The notes: generated by a model not told the origin, from the letters alone. DNA of 35,705 bases from Caulobacteraceae bacterium (GCA_019232665.1 JAFANN010000216.1:1-35705); one strand, 5' to 3'; shown: positions 17,216 to 26,188, numbered from the stretch's first letter. Made by a program: numbers and translations.

Positions 17216-18948
17216 ATATCGGCGTAGACGTGCCGCTCGGCCTTCATCCCTGGGTGGGTGACAGCGCCGAGATGCGCCGGTCCAACCGTGTTGGCGAACT
17301 TCCACAACGCGCCCGAGCCGTATGAGGTCTCGCGTGGCTGCCAGTGCCGCTTGCGGTTCTCCAGTTCGATGGGATCGACTTCGAGGTTGATCACCCCCGC
17401 ATCCGCGTCGATGGCGATGATGTCGCCATCGCGCACGAGGGCGATCGGCCCCCCCTCCTGCGCCTCAGGTCCGATGTGCCCGACGCAGAGACCGCGCGTA
17501 GCGCCAGAAAACCGCCCGTCGGTGACAAGGGCGACCTTGTCCCCGCGCCCCTGTCCCGACAATGCGGCGGTCGTCGACAACATCTCCCGCATGCCAGGAC
17601 CGCCCCTGGGCCCTTCGTAACGGATCACCAGCACGTCGCCGTCCCGGTAATCACCGCGCTCGACCGCCGCGAAGCACGCCTCCTCGCCGTCGAAGACGCG
17701 CGCGGGACCCCGGTGGTGGCGGTGGGACGTCATGCCCGCGACCTTCACGATCGCCCCCTCGGGCGCGAGACTCCCCCAGAGCCCGACGACGCCCCCGGTC
17801 GGCGAGAGAGGCCGGCTCGCAGGCCGCATCACCTCCTGGTCGTCGCGCCAGCGAACGTCGGCGACGTTCTCGGCGAGGGTCCGTCCGGTGACGGTCAGGC
17901 AGTCGCCGTGGACGAGACCGGCGTCCAGGAGCGTGCGCAGCAGCATCGGCACGCCACCCGCCTCCCCCATGTCGCGGGCGACGAAGCGGCCGCCCGGCTT
18001 GAGATCGGCGAGATAGGGGGTGCGCCGCATGATCTCGGCCACGTCCCGCAAGCTGAAGTCCACGCCGCATTCGTTGGCCATCGCCGGCAGGTGCAGAGCC
18101 GCATTGGTCGAGCCGCCCGTGGCCGCCACGACCACGGCGGCGTTCTCGAACGCCTTGCGCGTGCAGATGTCACGGGGCCGCACGCCCGCCTCGATCAGGC
18201 GCACGACGGCTTCGCCCGAGGCCTCGGCGTAGCGGTCGCGACCGGTGTCAGGCGCCGGCAGGGCTGAAGAATACGGGAGGGCAAGGCCGATCGCCTCGGA
18301 CACGCAGGCCATGGTGTTGGCCGTGTACTGTCCCCCGCAAGCGCCGTCTCCAGGACACGCCACCTTCTCCAGCGCCTCGAGGTCCTCGTCCGACATGCGC
18401 CCGGCCGAGTGCTGGCCGACCCCCTCGAAGACGTCGACGACCGTCACGTCCCGACCCTTGAAGCGGCCAGGCATGATCGAGCCGCCATAGACGAAGACGG
18501 ACGGCACGTTCAGGCGAAGCATGGCCATCATCATGCCCGGCAGGCTCTTGTCGCAGCCGGCGACGCCGACGATCGCGTCATAGCCGTGCCCTCGCACGGT
18601 GAGCTCCACCGAATCGGCAATGAGTTCCCGGCTCACGAGGCTGGAGCGCATCCCCTCGTGGCCCATCGCGATTCCGTCGGTGACCGTGATCGTGCAGAAC
18701 TCACGCGGCGTGGCGCCCCCGGCTTTGACGCCCCGGCTGGCGGCGTTCGCCTGCCGCATCAGTGCGGTGTTGCACGGCGCAGCCTCGTTCCAGCAAGACA
18801 CGACGCCGACGAAGGGCTGGGCGATCTCCCGCGTCCCGAGGCCCATCGCGTAATAGTAGGACCTGTGCGGGGCGCGTGATGGCCCCTCCGTCACGTGGCG
18901 ACTGGGTAGGCGGGATTTGTCCCAACGTCCATCTTGGGTCTTGGTCAT
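17212..18948 (-). CDS. ilvD: dihydroxy-acid dehydratase
   Basis: A 578-residue Fe-S dehydratase of branched-chain amino acid synthesis. Cluster cysteines fall in VVSCWNEAAPCN, VGVAGCDKSLPGMMMAM and ACPGDGACGGQYTANTM. The C-terminal half shows VRYEGPRGGPGM-like motifs (VIRYEGPRGGPGMREML) and DGRFSGATRGLCVGHIGPEA. Related sugar-acid dehydratases share these motifs, but GACGGQYTANTM and FCTITVTDGIAMGHEGM favour IlvD. It is monocistronic, divergent from ppa and convergent with xth. Confidence 0.93.
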   Translation of the reverse strand: MTKTQDGRWDKSRLPSRHVTEGPSRAPHRSYYYAMGLGTREIAQPFVGVVSCWNEAAPCNTALMRQANAASRGVKAGGATPREFCTITVTDGIAMGHEGMRSSLVSRELIADSVELTVRGHGYDAIVGVAGCDKSLPGMMMAMLRLNVPSVFVYGGSIMPGRFKGRDVTVVDVFEGVGQHSAGRMSDEDLEALEKVACPGDGACGGQYTANTMACVSEAIGLALPYSSALPAPDTGRDRYAEASGEAVVRLIEAGVRPRDICTRKAFENAAVVVAATGGSTNAALHLPAMANECGVDFSLRDVAEIMRRTPYLADLKPGGRFVARDMGEAGGVPMLLRTLLDAGLVHGDCLTVTGRTLAENVADVRWRDDQEVMRPASRPLSPTGGVVGLWGSLAPEGAIVKVAGMTSHRHHRGPARVFDGEEACFAAVERGDYRDGDVLVIRYEGPRGGPGMREMLSTTAALSGQGRGDKVALVTDGRFSGATRGLCVGHIGPEAQEGGPIALVRDGDIIAIDADAGVINLEVDPIELENRKRHWQPRETSYGSGALWKFANTVGPAHLGAVTHPGMKAERHVYADI

Positions 18949-19027
18949 CTCAATCGGCCGATCTAGAGGAGCCGCCTACCTAACCGAGCGCCGCTGATGG
19001 CGCAAAAGCCTAAGCGAGATCTGCAGT

Positions 19028-19558
19028 ATGGACCTTCGTAAAGTTCCGGTGGGCATAAACCCGCCGGGAGAGGTCAACGTCGTGATCGAGGTCCCAATCG
19101 GCGGAGAGCCGATCAAGTACGAGATGCACAAGGAGTCGGGCGCGCTCGTCGTCGACCGCTTCCTGTACACAGCCATGAGATATCCGGGGAACTATGGCTT
19201 CATTCCGCACACCCTTTCCGACGACGGGGACCCGTGCGACGTCATCGTGGCCAACACCCGCGCCATCGCTCCCGGCGCGATCATGAGCTGCCGCATCGTG
19301 GGCGTGCTACGGATGGAGGACGAAGCCGGCAGCGACGAGAAGCTGATTGCGGTGCCCAGCTCGAAGCTCACGCCGCGGTATGATCATGTGTCGGAGTACA
19401 CCGACCTTCCGGAAATCACCCTTCGCCAGATCGAGCACTTCTTTGCCCACTACAAGGATCTCGAGCCGGGCAAGTGGGTGCGCATTCTCGGCTGGGGTGA
19501 TGCGGCGATGGCGCGGCAGGTCGTCGAAGCCGCCCTCAAGAGGGCGGCCGATCACTAG
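19028..19558 (+). CDS. ppa: inorganic pyrophosphatase
   Basis: A 176-residue family I soluble pyrophosphatase. The signature [10 protein letters not shown] (about 65-74) holds the metal-binding Asp residues, preceded by [13 protein letters not shown], with [15 protein letters not shown] near the C-terminus. The length equals the bacterial norm. It diverges from ilvD with a 79-base gap that must hold both promoters; I could not identify convincing -35/-10 elements there. Confidence 0.96.
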   Translation: MDLRKVPVGINPPGEVNVVIEVPIGGEPIKYEMHKESGALVVDRFLYTAMRYPGNYGFIPHTLSDDGDPCDVIVANTRAIAPGAIMSCRIVGVLRMEDEAGSDEKLIAVPSSKLTPRYDHVSEYTDLPEITLRQIEHFFAHYKDLEPGKWVRILGWGDAAMARQVVEAALKRAADH

Positions 19559-19588
19559 GACTGTCCAGACCATCCGCGGAGAGTCGGC

Positions 19589-20569
19589 ATGACGCGTCGC
19601 CTCCCCATCGCGCGCGGGCCGTGTCTGCGGCCGGCGTTCGAGGGGCTTGGCGTCGCGGTCGCCCTTGCCGCCTGTTCGCCGGCGTTCTCCCACGCTCCGC
19701 CGAACGCCTCCGGCGCAATCGCCGCGCGCCTACCGGACGGACGGAAACTGGCGTTCCACTGTTCCGGCAGGGGCGGCCCGACCGTCGTCTTCGAATCCGG
19801 CTGGGGCGCGGACTCCGGCGCGTGGGTGCGCGTCCTGCCAATGGTCGCGCCTTCAAGACGGGCCTGTGCGTACGATCGGGCGGGGTACGGCGCGAGCGAC
19901 GCGGGACCCGACCCTCGCGACGCCGCAGCCATCGTCCGGGATCTGCATGCAGGTCTTGAAGCCGCGCGTATCCGTGGACCCTACATCCTGGCGGCGCACT
20001 CCGCTGGCGGCCTCTACGTGCGGCTCTTCGCTGCGAAATACCCGAAGGAGGTCGTCGGCCTCGTTCTTGTCGACCCTAGCGTCGAGCACCAGGATACGCG
20101 CATCGCCGCCATCTTCGGTCCCCGCGCCGGCTCGATCGCGCCGCTGCAAGACCGCTCCGCGCGATGTCTGGCCGCCGCCCAAGGGGGCCGGTTGCCCTCA
20201 GCCGACCCGGCGCTCTCCGTCTGCATCCCGTCTGGTTACAAACAAGGCCCCGCCTCACTCGTCGGCTTATGGGCCGCGGAGAAGTCCGAGATCGATACCC
20301 TGTTCACCACCTCGTCGGACGAGGTGCAGCGGGACGCCGAACAGCTGGGCGCCATGCCGCTCGTCGTGCTCACGGCGGCCGGTACGGCCACCGACCCGAA
20401 TCCCGGGTTGTCCGTTTGGGCGGAGCTTCATCGGCAGGTGGCGGCGACGTCTAGTCGTGGCTCAGCGCGGCTGGTGGATCGAACCACGCACATGATGATG
20501 TTCCAGCGCCCCGACGCGATCGTCAGCGCGATCGACGACGTCGCTGCCGCGGCTCGCCGACGTCAGTAG
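19589..20569 (+). CDS. alpha/beta hydrolase, predicted lipoprotein or secreted
   Basis: A 326-residue alpha/beta-fold hydrolase. The N-terminus has a hydrophobic leader ending in VALAAC (Cys29), a plausible lipobox. The oxyanion region is VVFESGWGADSGAW, the nucleophile elbow is AAHSAGG (Ser138), and a late His is in DRTTHMMMFQRPD; an acid candidate lies in VLVDPSVEH. The substrate is unknown. It follows ppa by 30 bases on the same strand, possibly co-transcribed, and its 3' end overlaps the convergent sugar-transferase gene by 7 bases. Confidence 0.85.
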   Translation: MTRRLPIARGPCLRPAFEGLGVAVALAACSPAFSHAPPNASGAIAARLPDGRKLAFHCSGRGGPTVVFESGWGADSGAWVRVLPMVAPSRRACAYDRAGYGASDAGPDPRDAAAIVRDLHAGLEAARIRGPYILAAHSAGGLYVRLFAAKYPKEVVGLVLVDPSVEHQDTRIAAIFGPRAGSIAPLQDRSARCLAAAQGGRLPSADPALSVCIPSGYKQGPASLVGLWAAEKSEIDTLFTTSSDEVQRDAEQLGAMPLVVLTAAGTATDPNPGLSVWAELHRQVAATSSRGSARLVDRTTHMMMFQRPDAIVSAIDDVAAAARRRQ

Positions 20570-21231
20570 GCGGCGGGGTGGAAGGCGAAGATCAGGAGGG
20601 TGCGCAGCAGGATTTTGATATCGAGCAGAAGCGACCAGTTCTCGATGTATTCCAGATCCTTCTCGATGCGCGCGGCCATGTCGGCGACATCCTCTGTGCG
20701 CCCGCGCAGCCCGCAGACCTGAGCAAGGCCTGTGAGGCCGGGCTTGGTCATGAACCGCCGGTCGTAGCCGGGCACCAACTCGCCGTAGTAGGAGTCGTGG
20801 GCCAGGGCGTGAGGGCGCGGCCCGACCAGGGACATCTCCCCCTTCAGCACATTCAGCAGTTGCGGCAACTCATCAATGCTCGTGCGCCGGATAATGCGTC
20901 CCACGACGGTAATGCGATCGTCGTCACGCACGGCCTGGACGATGGTCGGTCCATCCTCGCACACTCGCATGGAGCGGAATTTGTAGATGACAAAAGAACG
21001 GCCGGCGTAGCCCGTGCGTCTTTGGCAAAAAACCGGCCAGCCGCGGGACTCGAGGACGATCAACAGGGCGACCGTCAGCAGGAGCGGCGAGAGGAGAAGC
21101 AGACCGATCCCGGCGCCTAAAATGTCAATTGTTCGCTTGAGTGGATCAGCGGCCACCCGACGAATTCCGGGCTCGATCGCAAACGAACCTTCGTCCATCC
21201 AGGTTTCGGGAAGGTCACGAGGCATCGTCAT
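20563..21231 (-). CDS. short initiating sugar transferase (ExoY/WcaJ-type, PF02397)
   Basis: A 222-residue polyprenyl-phosphate sugar-1-phosphate transferase, the enzyme that loads the first sugar on the lipid carrier. One hydrophobic N-terminal segment (LGAGIGLLLLSPLLLTVALLI) is followed by VFCQRRTGYAGRSFVIYKFRSM, RRTSIDELPQLLNVLKGEMSLVGPRPH and FMTKPGLTGLAQVCGLRG, all family signatures. It lacks the extra membrane helices of long WbaP/WcaJ enzymes. ATG 21231 is chosen; the frame is open to 21312 but that part shows no similarity. It lies 336 bases downstream of the EpsI-like gene and so may have its own promoter. Confidence 0.92.
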   Translation of the reverse strand: MTMPRDLPETWMDEGSFAIEPGIRRVAADPLKRTIDILGAGIGLLLLSPLLLTVALLIVLESRGWPVFCQRRTGYAGRSFVIYKFRSMRVCEDGPTIVQAVRDDDRITVVGRIIRRTSIDELPQLLNVLKGEMSLVGPRPHALAHDSYYGELVPGYDRRFMTKPGLTGLAQVCGLRGRTEDVADMAARIEKDLEYIENWSLLLDIKILLRTLLIFAFHPAAY

Positions 21232-21567
21232 CGCCAATGAACGACAACACTGTTCATACTTTACCCCGCTTCGTCGGCTAGGTCGCGGCGCCAGCCGTAA
21301 CAAGGTGACCATCGCAGTACACGACAGATCACCGGCCCGACCCCCGAAAGCGGCGATCCTTACTGAGGCTCACACTGCCGGACCGCCAAAATCTACACGA
21401 TTTTTCCCGGACTTAAAACCTCCCGTTCATCCCGCGCCCATTCCACGCCCTCATTCTGGATGAGGCCGGCGCGAGCATCCGCACCCCGGACACCATCATC
21501 CAAACGACCGAAGTTGGTTCAAGTTGCGTCCGTCGTGCGCCCGCCCGTTGGCGAACATCGCAGGATG
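21232..21567. other. 336-base gap between the EpsI-like gene and the sugar transferase
   Basis: I find no convincing gene here on either strand. It contains an AT-rich patch (21388-21420) with a weak inverted repeat, AAAATC (21388-21393) and GATTTT (21399-21404), which could belong to a promoter for the sugar transferase or a weak terminator of the upstream operon. Neither is established. Confidence 0.4.
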
Positions 21568-22266
21568 TCAGACGACCCTGGCCAGGGCGTCGGCTCGTTG
21601 TGACCCGATCAACACATCGCGAGTGTTCGGCGCCATCGCCTTGATCAGGGCTGGGATGAGATTGCCCATGGCCGCGATCGACGCCGCCGGGTCCGCGTCG
21701 GCTACGGAGAACCGCGCAAGCACGCCATCGGCGATATCTCCGCGCATCGCCGTCGCGAGTCGATCCTCCTGCTGCTGCAGGTGGGTCATTGGTAAATATT
21801 CGCCCAATCTAGACCAGTACAAAATCGTCTCTTGCCGGTCGGGTGCTCGGGCGATCATACTGCGGCCAGGTATGGCGACGCCCTGCGAGAGTGCGATTTC
21901 AGTCGGTCGATTGTCATAAATCGCGTATCCGAAGAACGGATAACAGATCTCAGGGCGGTGCAGCTGAAGCTTGTCATCCTGCGTATCGCCATACGCAAGC
22001 AACATCATGATCTCCGGCCCTCCCGACGAGGACGAGTACACACGACCGACGGTCTGCCCATAGAGCGTAGCCGCCAGGCTATCCTCCCGGGGCGCCACCA
22101 GATCGGAGACGTCACGCGCCGTATAGGAGCCGAACCGGTAAGGAACGATCGAGGCGAGGGACCGCCGCCCGAGCAGGGAAATGCGCCGCCGCGGCTGCAG
22201 CGCATAGGCGGCGCCCGCCCCTCCTAGGCAGAGCGAGCCAACCAGCAGGTCCCGACGCGTTGTCAT
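21568..22266 (-). CDS. exosortase-associated EpsI family protein (DUF3485)
   Basis: A 232-residue protein that partners exosortases in polysaccharide loci. The diagnostic motif HRPEICYPFFGY starts at residue 103, and LAYGDTQDDKLQLHRPE is typical of the family. The N-terminus MTTRRDLLVGSLCLGG is unusual: it has a twin-arginine pattern (TRRDLL) before a short hydrophobic stretch, so it may be a Tat substrate or a Tat-like membrane anchor. ATG 22266 overlaps the exosortase stop in ATGA; the longer frame to 22335 lies inside the exosortase gene. The biochemical role of EpsI proteins is not established. Confidence 0.88.
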   Translation of the reverse strand: MTTRRDLLVGSLCLGGAGAAYALQPRRRISLLGRRSLASIVPYRFGSYTARDVSDLVAPREDSLAATLYGQTVGRVYSSSSGGPEIMMLLAYGDTQDDKLQLHRPEICYPFFGYAIYDNRPTEIALSQGVAIPGRSMIARAPDRQETILYWSRLGEYLPMTHLQQQEDRLATAMRGDIADGVLARFSVADADPAASIAAMGNLIPALIKAMAPNTRDVLIGSQRADALARVV

Positions 22267-23159
22267 GCGCGCGCTCCCGTGGCCCTCCAGCGGTGGGCGC
22301 CAAAGGCCACGGCGCGGTCGATGGCGAAGACGCACAGGATCGCGATCGCGAATAGGAAGATACCCGCCGTAAAGTGAAGGTAGCCTTGGGCGACGTCGTT
22401 ACCGGCGTAGTAGGTCAATAAAATGAGGACCATGATCCTCAGTATGTTAGCGACGATGGCTATCGGGATTACCATCACCGTCATTAGGATAGAATATAGG
22501 ATCTTTTGGCCACGAACGAGGTATATGTAGAGAAGACTTACCGCAGTGAGCCCGACGATCGAATTCATCCCGGAGCAGGCGTCTTCGACCAGCAATTGAT
22601 ATTGGGCGACGAAGATGGTGACCCCCTGCCGAGCGACAGGGAGACCGAAGTTCGCCAGTGCGGACGTCGACGCCCAGGAGACGAACTCCTTCAGGGGCGC
22701 CGTGACCTGGGACAACAGGGCCTGGGGCGGTGGGATGACGAAGGCGAGGTAGAGAAGTGGGAACCACTCGCGCGCCATGACGCGAAGTCCGAACTTCGCG
22801 TAGAGCATGGCCATGAACACGCCGAAGAGGCCGGCGGTCTCGAAGGTCACGAAGTCATAGGCGCGGCCGAAGATGAACGAGACGAGCGAGGGGATGATAA
22901 CCGCCAGCGTGACGCCAAGGTTTCCTGGTTTGGCGGCCTCGATCATCGATGGCAGGCGGCGCCAGAGGAGCCAGGCGCCCGTCACGAGGACGACAGGGCC
23001 GTAGGCTCCAAATTCGCCCGACCAGGACTGGCGGATCAGATCCTGGACGGCGAGCGCGCCAAGCACCGCCAGCCCCGCAGCCAGCGGCCACAAGGCGCGT
23101 AAATCCCAACCGGACGAGTGGGCGGGCGCTTGGCCGGCCGTCGCGTCCACTGGGCTCAC
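22263..23159 (-). CDS. exosortase (EpsH/Xrt family transpeptidase)
   Basis: A 298-residue polytopic inner-membrane protein with about eight helices. The exosortase catalytic triad is visible: Cys195 in VEDACSGMNS, Arg241 in VANILRIM and His262 in GYLHFTAGIFLF. Exosortases cleave C-terminal PEP-CTERM-type sorting tags and are often linked to exopolysaccharide genes. I start at GTG 23159, which overlaps the CpsD-like stop in GTGA; GTG 23168 is three codons earlier. No PEP-CTERM-type substrate is encoded in this window. Which exosortase subclass it is cannot be told by eye. Confidence 0.92.
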   Translation of the reverse strand: MSPVDATAGQAPAHSSGWDLRALWPLAAGLAVLGALAVQDLIRQSWSGEFGAYGPVVLVTGAWLLWRRLPSMIEAAKPGNLGVTLAVIIPSLVSFIFGRAYDFVTFETAGLFGVFMAMLYAKFGLRVMAREWFPLLYLAFVIPPPQALLSQVTAPLKEFVSWASTSALANFGLPVARQGVTIFVAQYQLLVEDACSGMNSIVGLTAVSLLYIYLVRGQKILYSILMTVMVIPIAIVANILRIMVLILLTYYAGNDVAQGYLHFTAGIFLFAIAILCVFAIDRAVAFGAHRWRATGARA

Positions 23160-23866
23160 GCGCCGCACAAGACGGAGCCGACGACCCGTACTCCGTCGCT
23201 GGTGAGTTGGTTGGCCAAGGTCCGGACGTCCTTTACGAACGTCTTGCCCTTCCCGGCGACGATCAGGCTGTAGCCGATCACGGAACTGATCTGCTTCGCC
23301 CCGTGCGACCGGTTTGAGGGCGGCGTATCGACGATCGTCGCTTCAAAATTCCGCAGACAGAAGTCCATCAGCCCCTTGAAGCGATCACTCGCCAGCAACT
23401 CCATCGAGTTGGCGGCCGGCGATCCGGCATAAATCACCGATAGGTTCGGAAGGACCCGTGCGTCGACGAATTCGTCGTACGGCGTGTCGTCCGCCAGTTT
23501 CCGGACGAGACCGGCCGGTGGACGCTGCGGGCGGATCATTCGTTCCAGTCCCGGCTGTTGCAGGTTGGCGTCCACCAGAAGTGTGTTCACGCCGATTTGC
23601 GAGAGGGCTACGGCGAGGTTCGCCGCCGTGAACGTGGTTCCGATCCCGACGCTCGCCCCGCAAACCGCAAGGGCGCGCCGGCCCATGTTGAGATGCTGCG
23701 TGACGATGTGAGAACGCAGGCCACGAATCGCCTCTGCTTCCGGGCTCGTCGGATGCGTCAGCGTCACCAGGGAGGACGAGAACCCGAAGTTCTGCGTCGC
23801 CGGCGTGGCTGTCTGCTCGGCGTGCGGGGAGAGGAAGTCCCGCATGGAAATCGTCGTGTCGGTCAT
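23156..23866 (-). CDS. CpsD/CapB-like P-loop protein with a degenerate Walker A motif
   Basis: A 236-residue MinD-like protein of the bacterial tyrosine kinase (BY-kinase) group that partners Wzz/GumC co-polymerases. Walker A' LLVDANLQQP (96-105) and Walker B TIVDTPP (177-183) are present, but the Walker A segment reads GIGTTFTAANLA (74-85) where GEGKS/TT.AANLA is expected, so the phosphate-binding lysine is Thr77. The C-terminus lacks a tyrosine cluster. It may therefore be a non-catalytic regulator or bind nucleotide differently. Its ATG overlaps the GumC-like stop (ATGA) and its stop overlaps the exosortase start (GTGA), placing it firmly in the operon. Confidence 0.88.
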   Translation of the reverse strand: MTDTTISMRDFLSPHAEQTATPATQNFGFSSSLVTLTHPTSPEAEAIRGLRSHIVTQHLNMGRRALAVCGASVGIGTTFTAANLAVALSQIGVNTLLVDANLQQPGLERMIRPQRPPAGLVRKLADDTPYDEFVDARVLPNLSVIYAGSPAANSMELLASDRFKGLMDFCLRNFEATIVDTPPSNRSHGAKQISSVIGYSLIVAGKGKTFVKDVRTLANQLTSDGVRVVGSVLCGA

Positions 23867-25215
23867 GCGCGGGCCGCCCGCGCCGGGCTACGCGCCGTCC
23901 GCCTGCGCCCGGCCCGCCGATCGCCCGTCGCCGCGCGGGGAGCGCCCACGACACCAACAACAGGTGACTCTAGCACGTGATCAAGCTCTTCCACGCTACG
24001 TACTTTCCGGTTGAGAAGCTCCAGCAGCATCGACCCGAGAACACCAACCAAGAGACCAAGGACGATGGAACCCGGGATCTCGAGTAACCAGTTGGGGAAC
24101 AAGGGCGAAGACGGAGCCGGCGTTGGCAAGGGCGTGAGGGCGGCTGCGTTCGTCTGGTCTGCCTGGACGCGTAAGACTGCGAATTTGGCGGCAGCCGTTT
24201 CGTACTGATTGCGACGGAGATCCACATCCTGCTGCAGGGTCTGCAGGTGAGCGATCTGCGGGCTCTTGGCGAGCACCTTTTCCTTCTGGGCCGCGATTTG
24301 GCGATTCACCTCGGCCGTCAGAGCGCTCGTTGCGGAGATCGCCGCATGAGCGGCGCTCTCGTCCTTGCGGTTGAGCACCTCGAGTTCCGACTTCCTCTTC
24401 TGCAACTCGATCATCGCCGGATTGTTCGGCCCAAGGGTCTTGGACGCCGCGCTGATTTGGGAGTTCACCGAAGCGAGCTCCATAGATGACTGCTTCGCCG
24501 AATTCACCATCTCTGGTGGGATCATCACCGGCGCGCCCTGTGACGCCATCGACTGCAACCGTGCGGTGTCTACGTCGGTCCTTTCTCCGGCCATCTCAAG
24601 GCCGTTGGCGCGCTCATATTGGGCCTCAACCTCGGTCGCCTCATCAAGCTTCGCCTTGAGCTTTTCAAGTTCGACCTCGTACCATTGGGCGGTCCTCGCA
24701 GCGTCCTCTGTGCTCATCTCCAAGGAGGTCTTCAAGTACGCCGCCCGCAGGGCGTCGGCGACTGCCTTGGCCGCCGTAGGATTGTTCGCGGTGTAGCTGA
24801 TCTCGAGGATCGTACTGTCCTTGAGGGGCTTCACCTTCGTATTGCCCGCGATGATGTCCGCCGCCCATGCGCGGAATTCCCTGTGATCACCCGACCCGCG
24901 GTTCCCGTACCTCTGGATAAGGTTGGGATCGGAGAGCCAGCCGAGTTCGTCGACCACCTTGCCGGTCACAGTGTAGTCAGTGATCAGGCTCATTTGGTTG
25001 CCCACGTAGGCTCCCGACGCCGCCCCGCTGCCCGCCGCGATCTCATTGGTCACCGGATCGGGCTTGACCAGGTTGAGCAGCACACGCGACTTGCCCTCCC
25101 AGATCGGGGGCACGATGAGCGAAACGACGACCACGCCGATGAGGCAGCAGACCGTGCACATGGCGATGAACATCCGCCGTGCGAGAATGATCTGCCAAAG
25201 CGCGTTTATGCTCAT
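23863..25215 (-). CDS. GumC/Wzz-family polysaccharide co-polymerase (chain-length determinant)
   Basis: A 450-residue inner-membrane protein. Membrane helix 1 is at about 14-36 (FIAMCTVCCLIGVVVVSLIV), followed by the Wzz domain (IWEGKSRVLLNLVKPDP) and a long periplasmic coiled coil (about 180-360, rich in Glu/Lys/Ala/Gln). Membrane helix 2 is at about 372-400 (IPGSIVLGLLVGVLGSMLLELLNRK), and about 49 cytoplasmic residues end in an Arg/Ala-rich tail. The kinase domain found fused in some relatives is here the separate CpsD-like gene, overlapping in ATGA. It would set polymer length and bridge to the OPX protein encoded 116 bases upstream. Confidence 0.92.
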   Translation of the reverse strand: MSINALWQIILARRMFIAMCTVCCLIGVVVVSLIVPPIWEGKSRVLLNLVKPDPVTNEIAAGSGAASGAYVGNQMSLITDYTVTGKVVDELGWLSDPNLIQRYGNRGSGDHREFRAWAADIIAGNTKVKPLKDSTILEISYTANNPTAAKAVADALRAAYLKTSLEMSTEDAARTAQWYEVELEKLKAKLDEATEVEAQYERANGLEMAGERTDVDTARLQSMASQGAPVMIPPEMVNSAKQSSMELASVNSQISAASKTLGPNNPAMIELQKRKSELEVLNRKDESAAHAAISATSALTAEVNRQIAAQKEKVLAKSPQIAHLQTLQQDVDLRRNQYETAAAKFAVLRVQADQTNAAALTPLPTPAPSSPLFPNWLLEIPGSIVLGLLVGVLGSMLLELLNRKVRSVEELDHVLESPVVGVVGAPRAATGDRRAGRRRTARSPARAARA

Positions 25216-25238
25216 GCAATCGCTCCGCTTCCCGATCG

Positions 25239-25250
25239 TCCCTTAAGGGA
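25239..25250. promoter_or_regulatory. perfect 12-base palindrome in the GumC-like leader
   Basis: TCCCTTAAGGGA lies in the 116-base gap between the OPX gene stop and the GumC-like start, the widest gap inside the core export genes. A symmetric site upstream of a start could be an operator. No second copy was seen in the window, and its function is unproved. Confidence 0.3.
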
Positions 25251-25331
25251 CTTCAGGGATCGCCCATCCCCCGACAGGAGGCAAGCGCCGCACTGGTCGC
25301 CCGCCTATATATCCGTCCGGGAAGATGCATA

Positions 25332-26156
25332 TCAGAACAGTCGTTCCCCGACCACCAGAACATCGCCGGACCGTACGGGCTGCTCCAGATCGATATGGCC
25401 CTGCTTCTTTCCGTCGCGGGTGAGGGTGACGCGGCTATAGGTTCCCTGATCGGTTATCCCACCGCCCCGCGACAGCGCCATCCGGACCGTCTCCCCTGGA
25501 GTGATCGGGTAGGCGCCAGGAGCCTTCACCTGTCCAGACACATAGACCAGGTCCGCAGGCGGACTGTACAGCTTGTCGCCGGGCGCGACATATGGGTCGT
25601 CCTTGGAATCGCCTCCGGCGAGGTCGGCAATGCGGATCTTCCGCTCGTGACCATTACGCGGAGTATAGTCCACGTAGTCCGCTCCGCTCTCCCTGACTCC
25701 TCCGACACGAGCGACGATTTCCGACAGGCGATACGGGTGGTCGATCGGCACGAGGCCCGGCTGGTTGAAGTTACCAAGGACCGTCATATACTTGCTGCCA
25801 AACGAGACGACGTCGATCTTGACGATCGGCGCCGCGTAGAACCCCCCGCTCTTGAGCTTTTGGGCCACTTCGTCGGAGAGCTGACCCACGGTCTTGTTTG
25901 CCGCCTTGACCACTCCGATCATCGGCAGACGAATGACTCCGTCTTCCGTGATCCGCTGTTTGGTCGTGTAGTCCGCCTGCCCCAGCAGATCGACCTCGAT
26001 TACGTCGGCGGGACCAAGCACATAGTCCTGCGACGCGCCCATGGTCTCGGCAGGCGCGGGGGCCGGGGTTGGCGTTTGAGCGAACGCGCTGGCGCCCAGA
26101 CCGGACAGGAGCGCGATCACAAAGCTGATAAGAAAGGCGCGGAAGCGGGATGTCAT
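25332..26156 (-). CDS. polysaccharide export (OPX) protein, short GumB-like
   Basis: A 274-residue exported protein with a Sec-type leader (cleavage near AFA-Q, about 27), a PES domain starting at about 44 (DYVLGPADVIEVDLLGQADYTTK), and two SLBB-like domains (about 122-195 and 203-270). It lacks a lipobox cysteine and ends right after the last SLBB domain (VLVVGERLF), so it has no C-terminal amphipathic helix like that of E. coli Wza to form an outer-membrane pore. Such short OPX proteins probably use a partner beta-barrel, and the gene directly upstream encodes one. ATG 26156 follows GGAAGGA; a start at 26186 would precede the leader. Confidence 0.92.
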   Translation of the reverse strand: MTSRFRAFLISFVIALLSGLGASAFAQTPTPAPAPAETMGASQDYVLGPADVIEVDLLGQADYTTKQRITEDGVIRLPMIGVVKAANKTVGQLSDEVAQKLKSGGFYAAPIVKIDVVSFGSKYMTVLGNFNQPGLVPIDHPYRLSEIVARVGGVRESGADYVDYTPRNGHERKIRIADLAGGDSKDDPYVAPGDKLYSPPADLVYVSGQVKAPGAYPITPGETVRMALSRGGGITDQGTYSRVTLTRDGKKQGHIDLEQPVRSGDVLVVGERLF

Positions 26157-26188
26157 GCACGGTCCTTCCAAGTTTGGCGCGCTCAAGT

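Noticed and set aside
17344-18267. Plus-strand frame of 307 codons opposite ilvD
   Set aside because: Antisense shadow of ilvD; His/Arg-rich with no known fold.
19647-20495. Second plus frame inside the alpha/beta hydrolase gene
   Set aside because: It is an out-of-frame shadow (Arg/Ser/Pro-rich), while the other frame has the leader, the GHSxG-type elbow (AHSAGG) and the late His.
21293-21318. Sequence resembling the conserved 3' end of 16S rRNA (GCCGTAACAAGGTGACC)
   Set aside because: The match is only about 15 bases with mismatches, has no flanking rRNA sequence or anti-SD tail, and is most likely chance.
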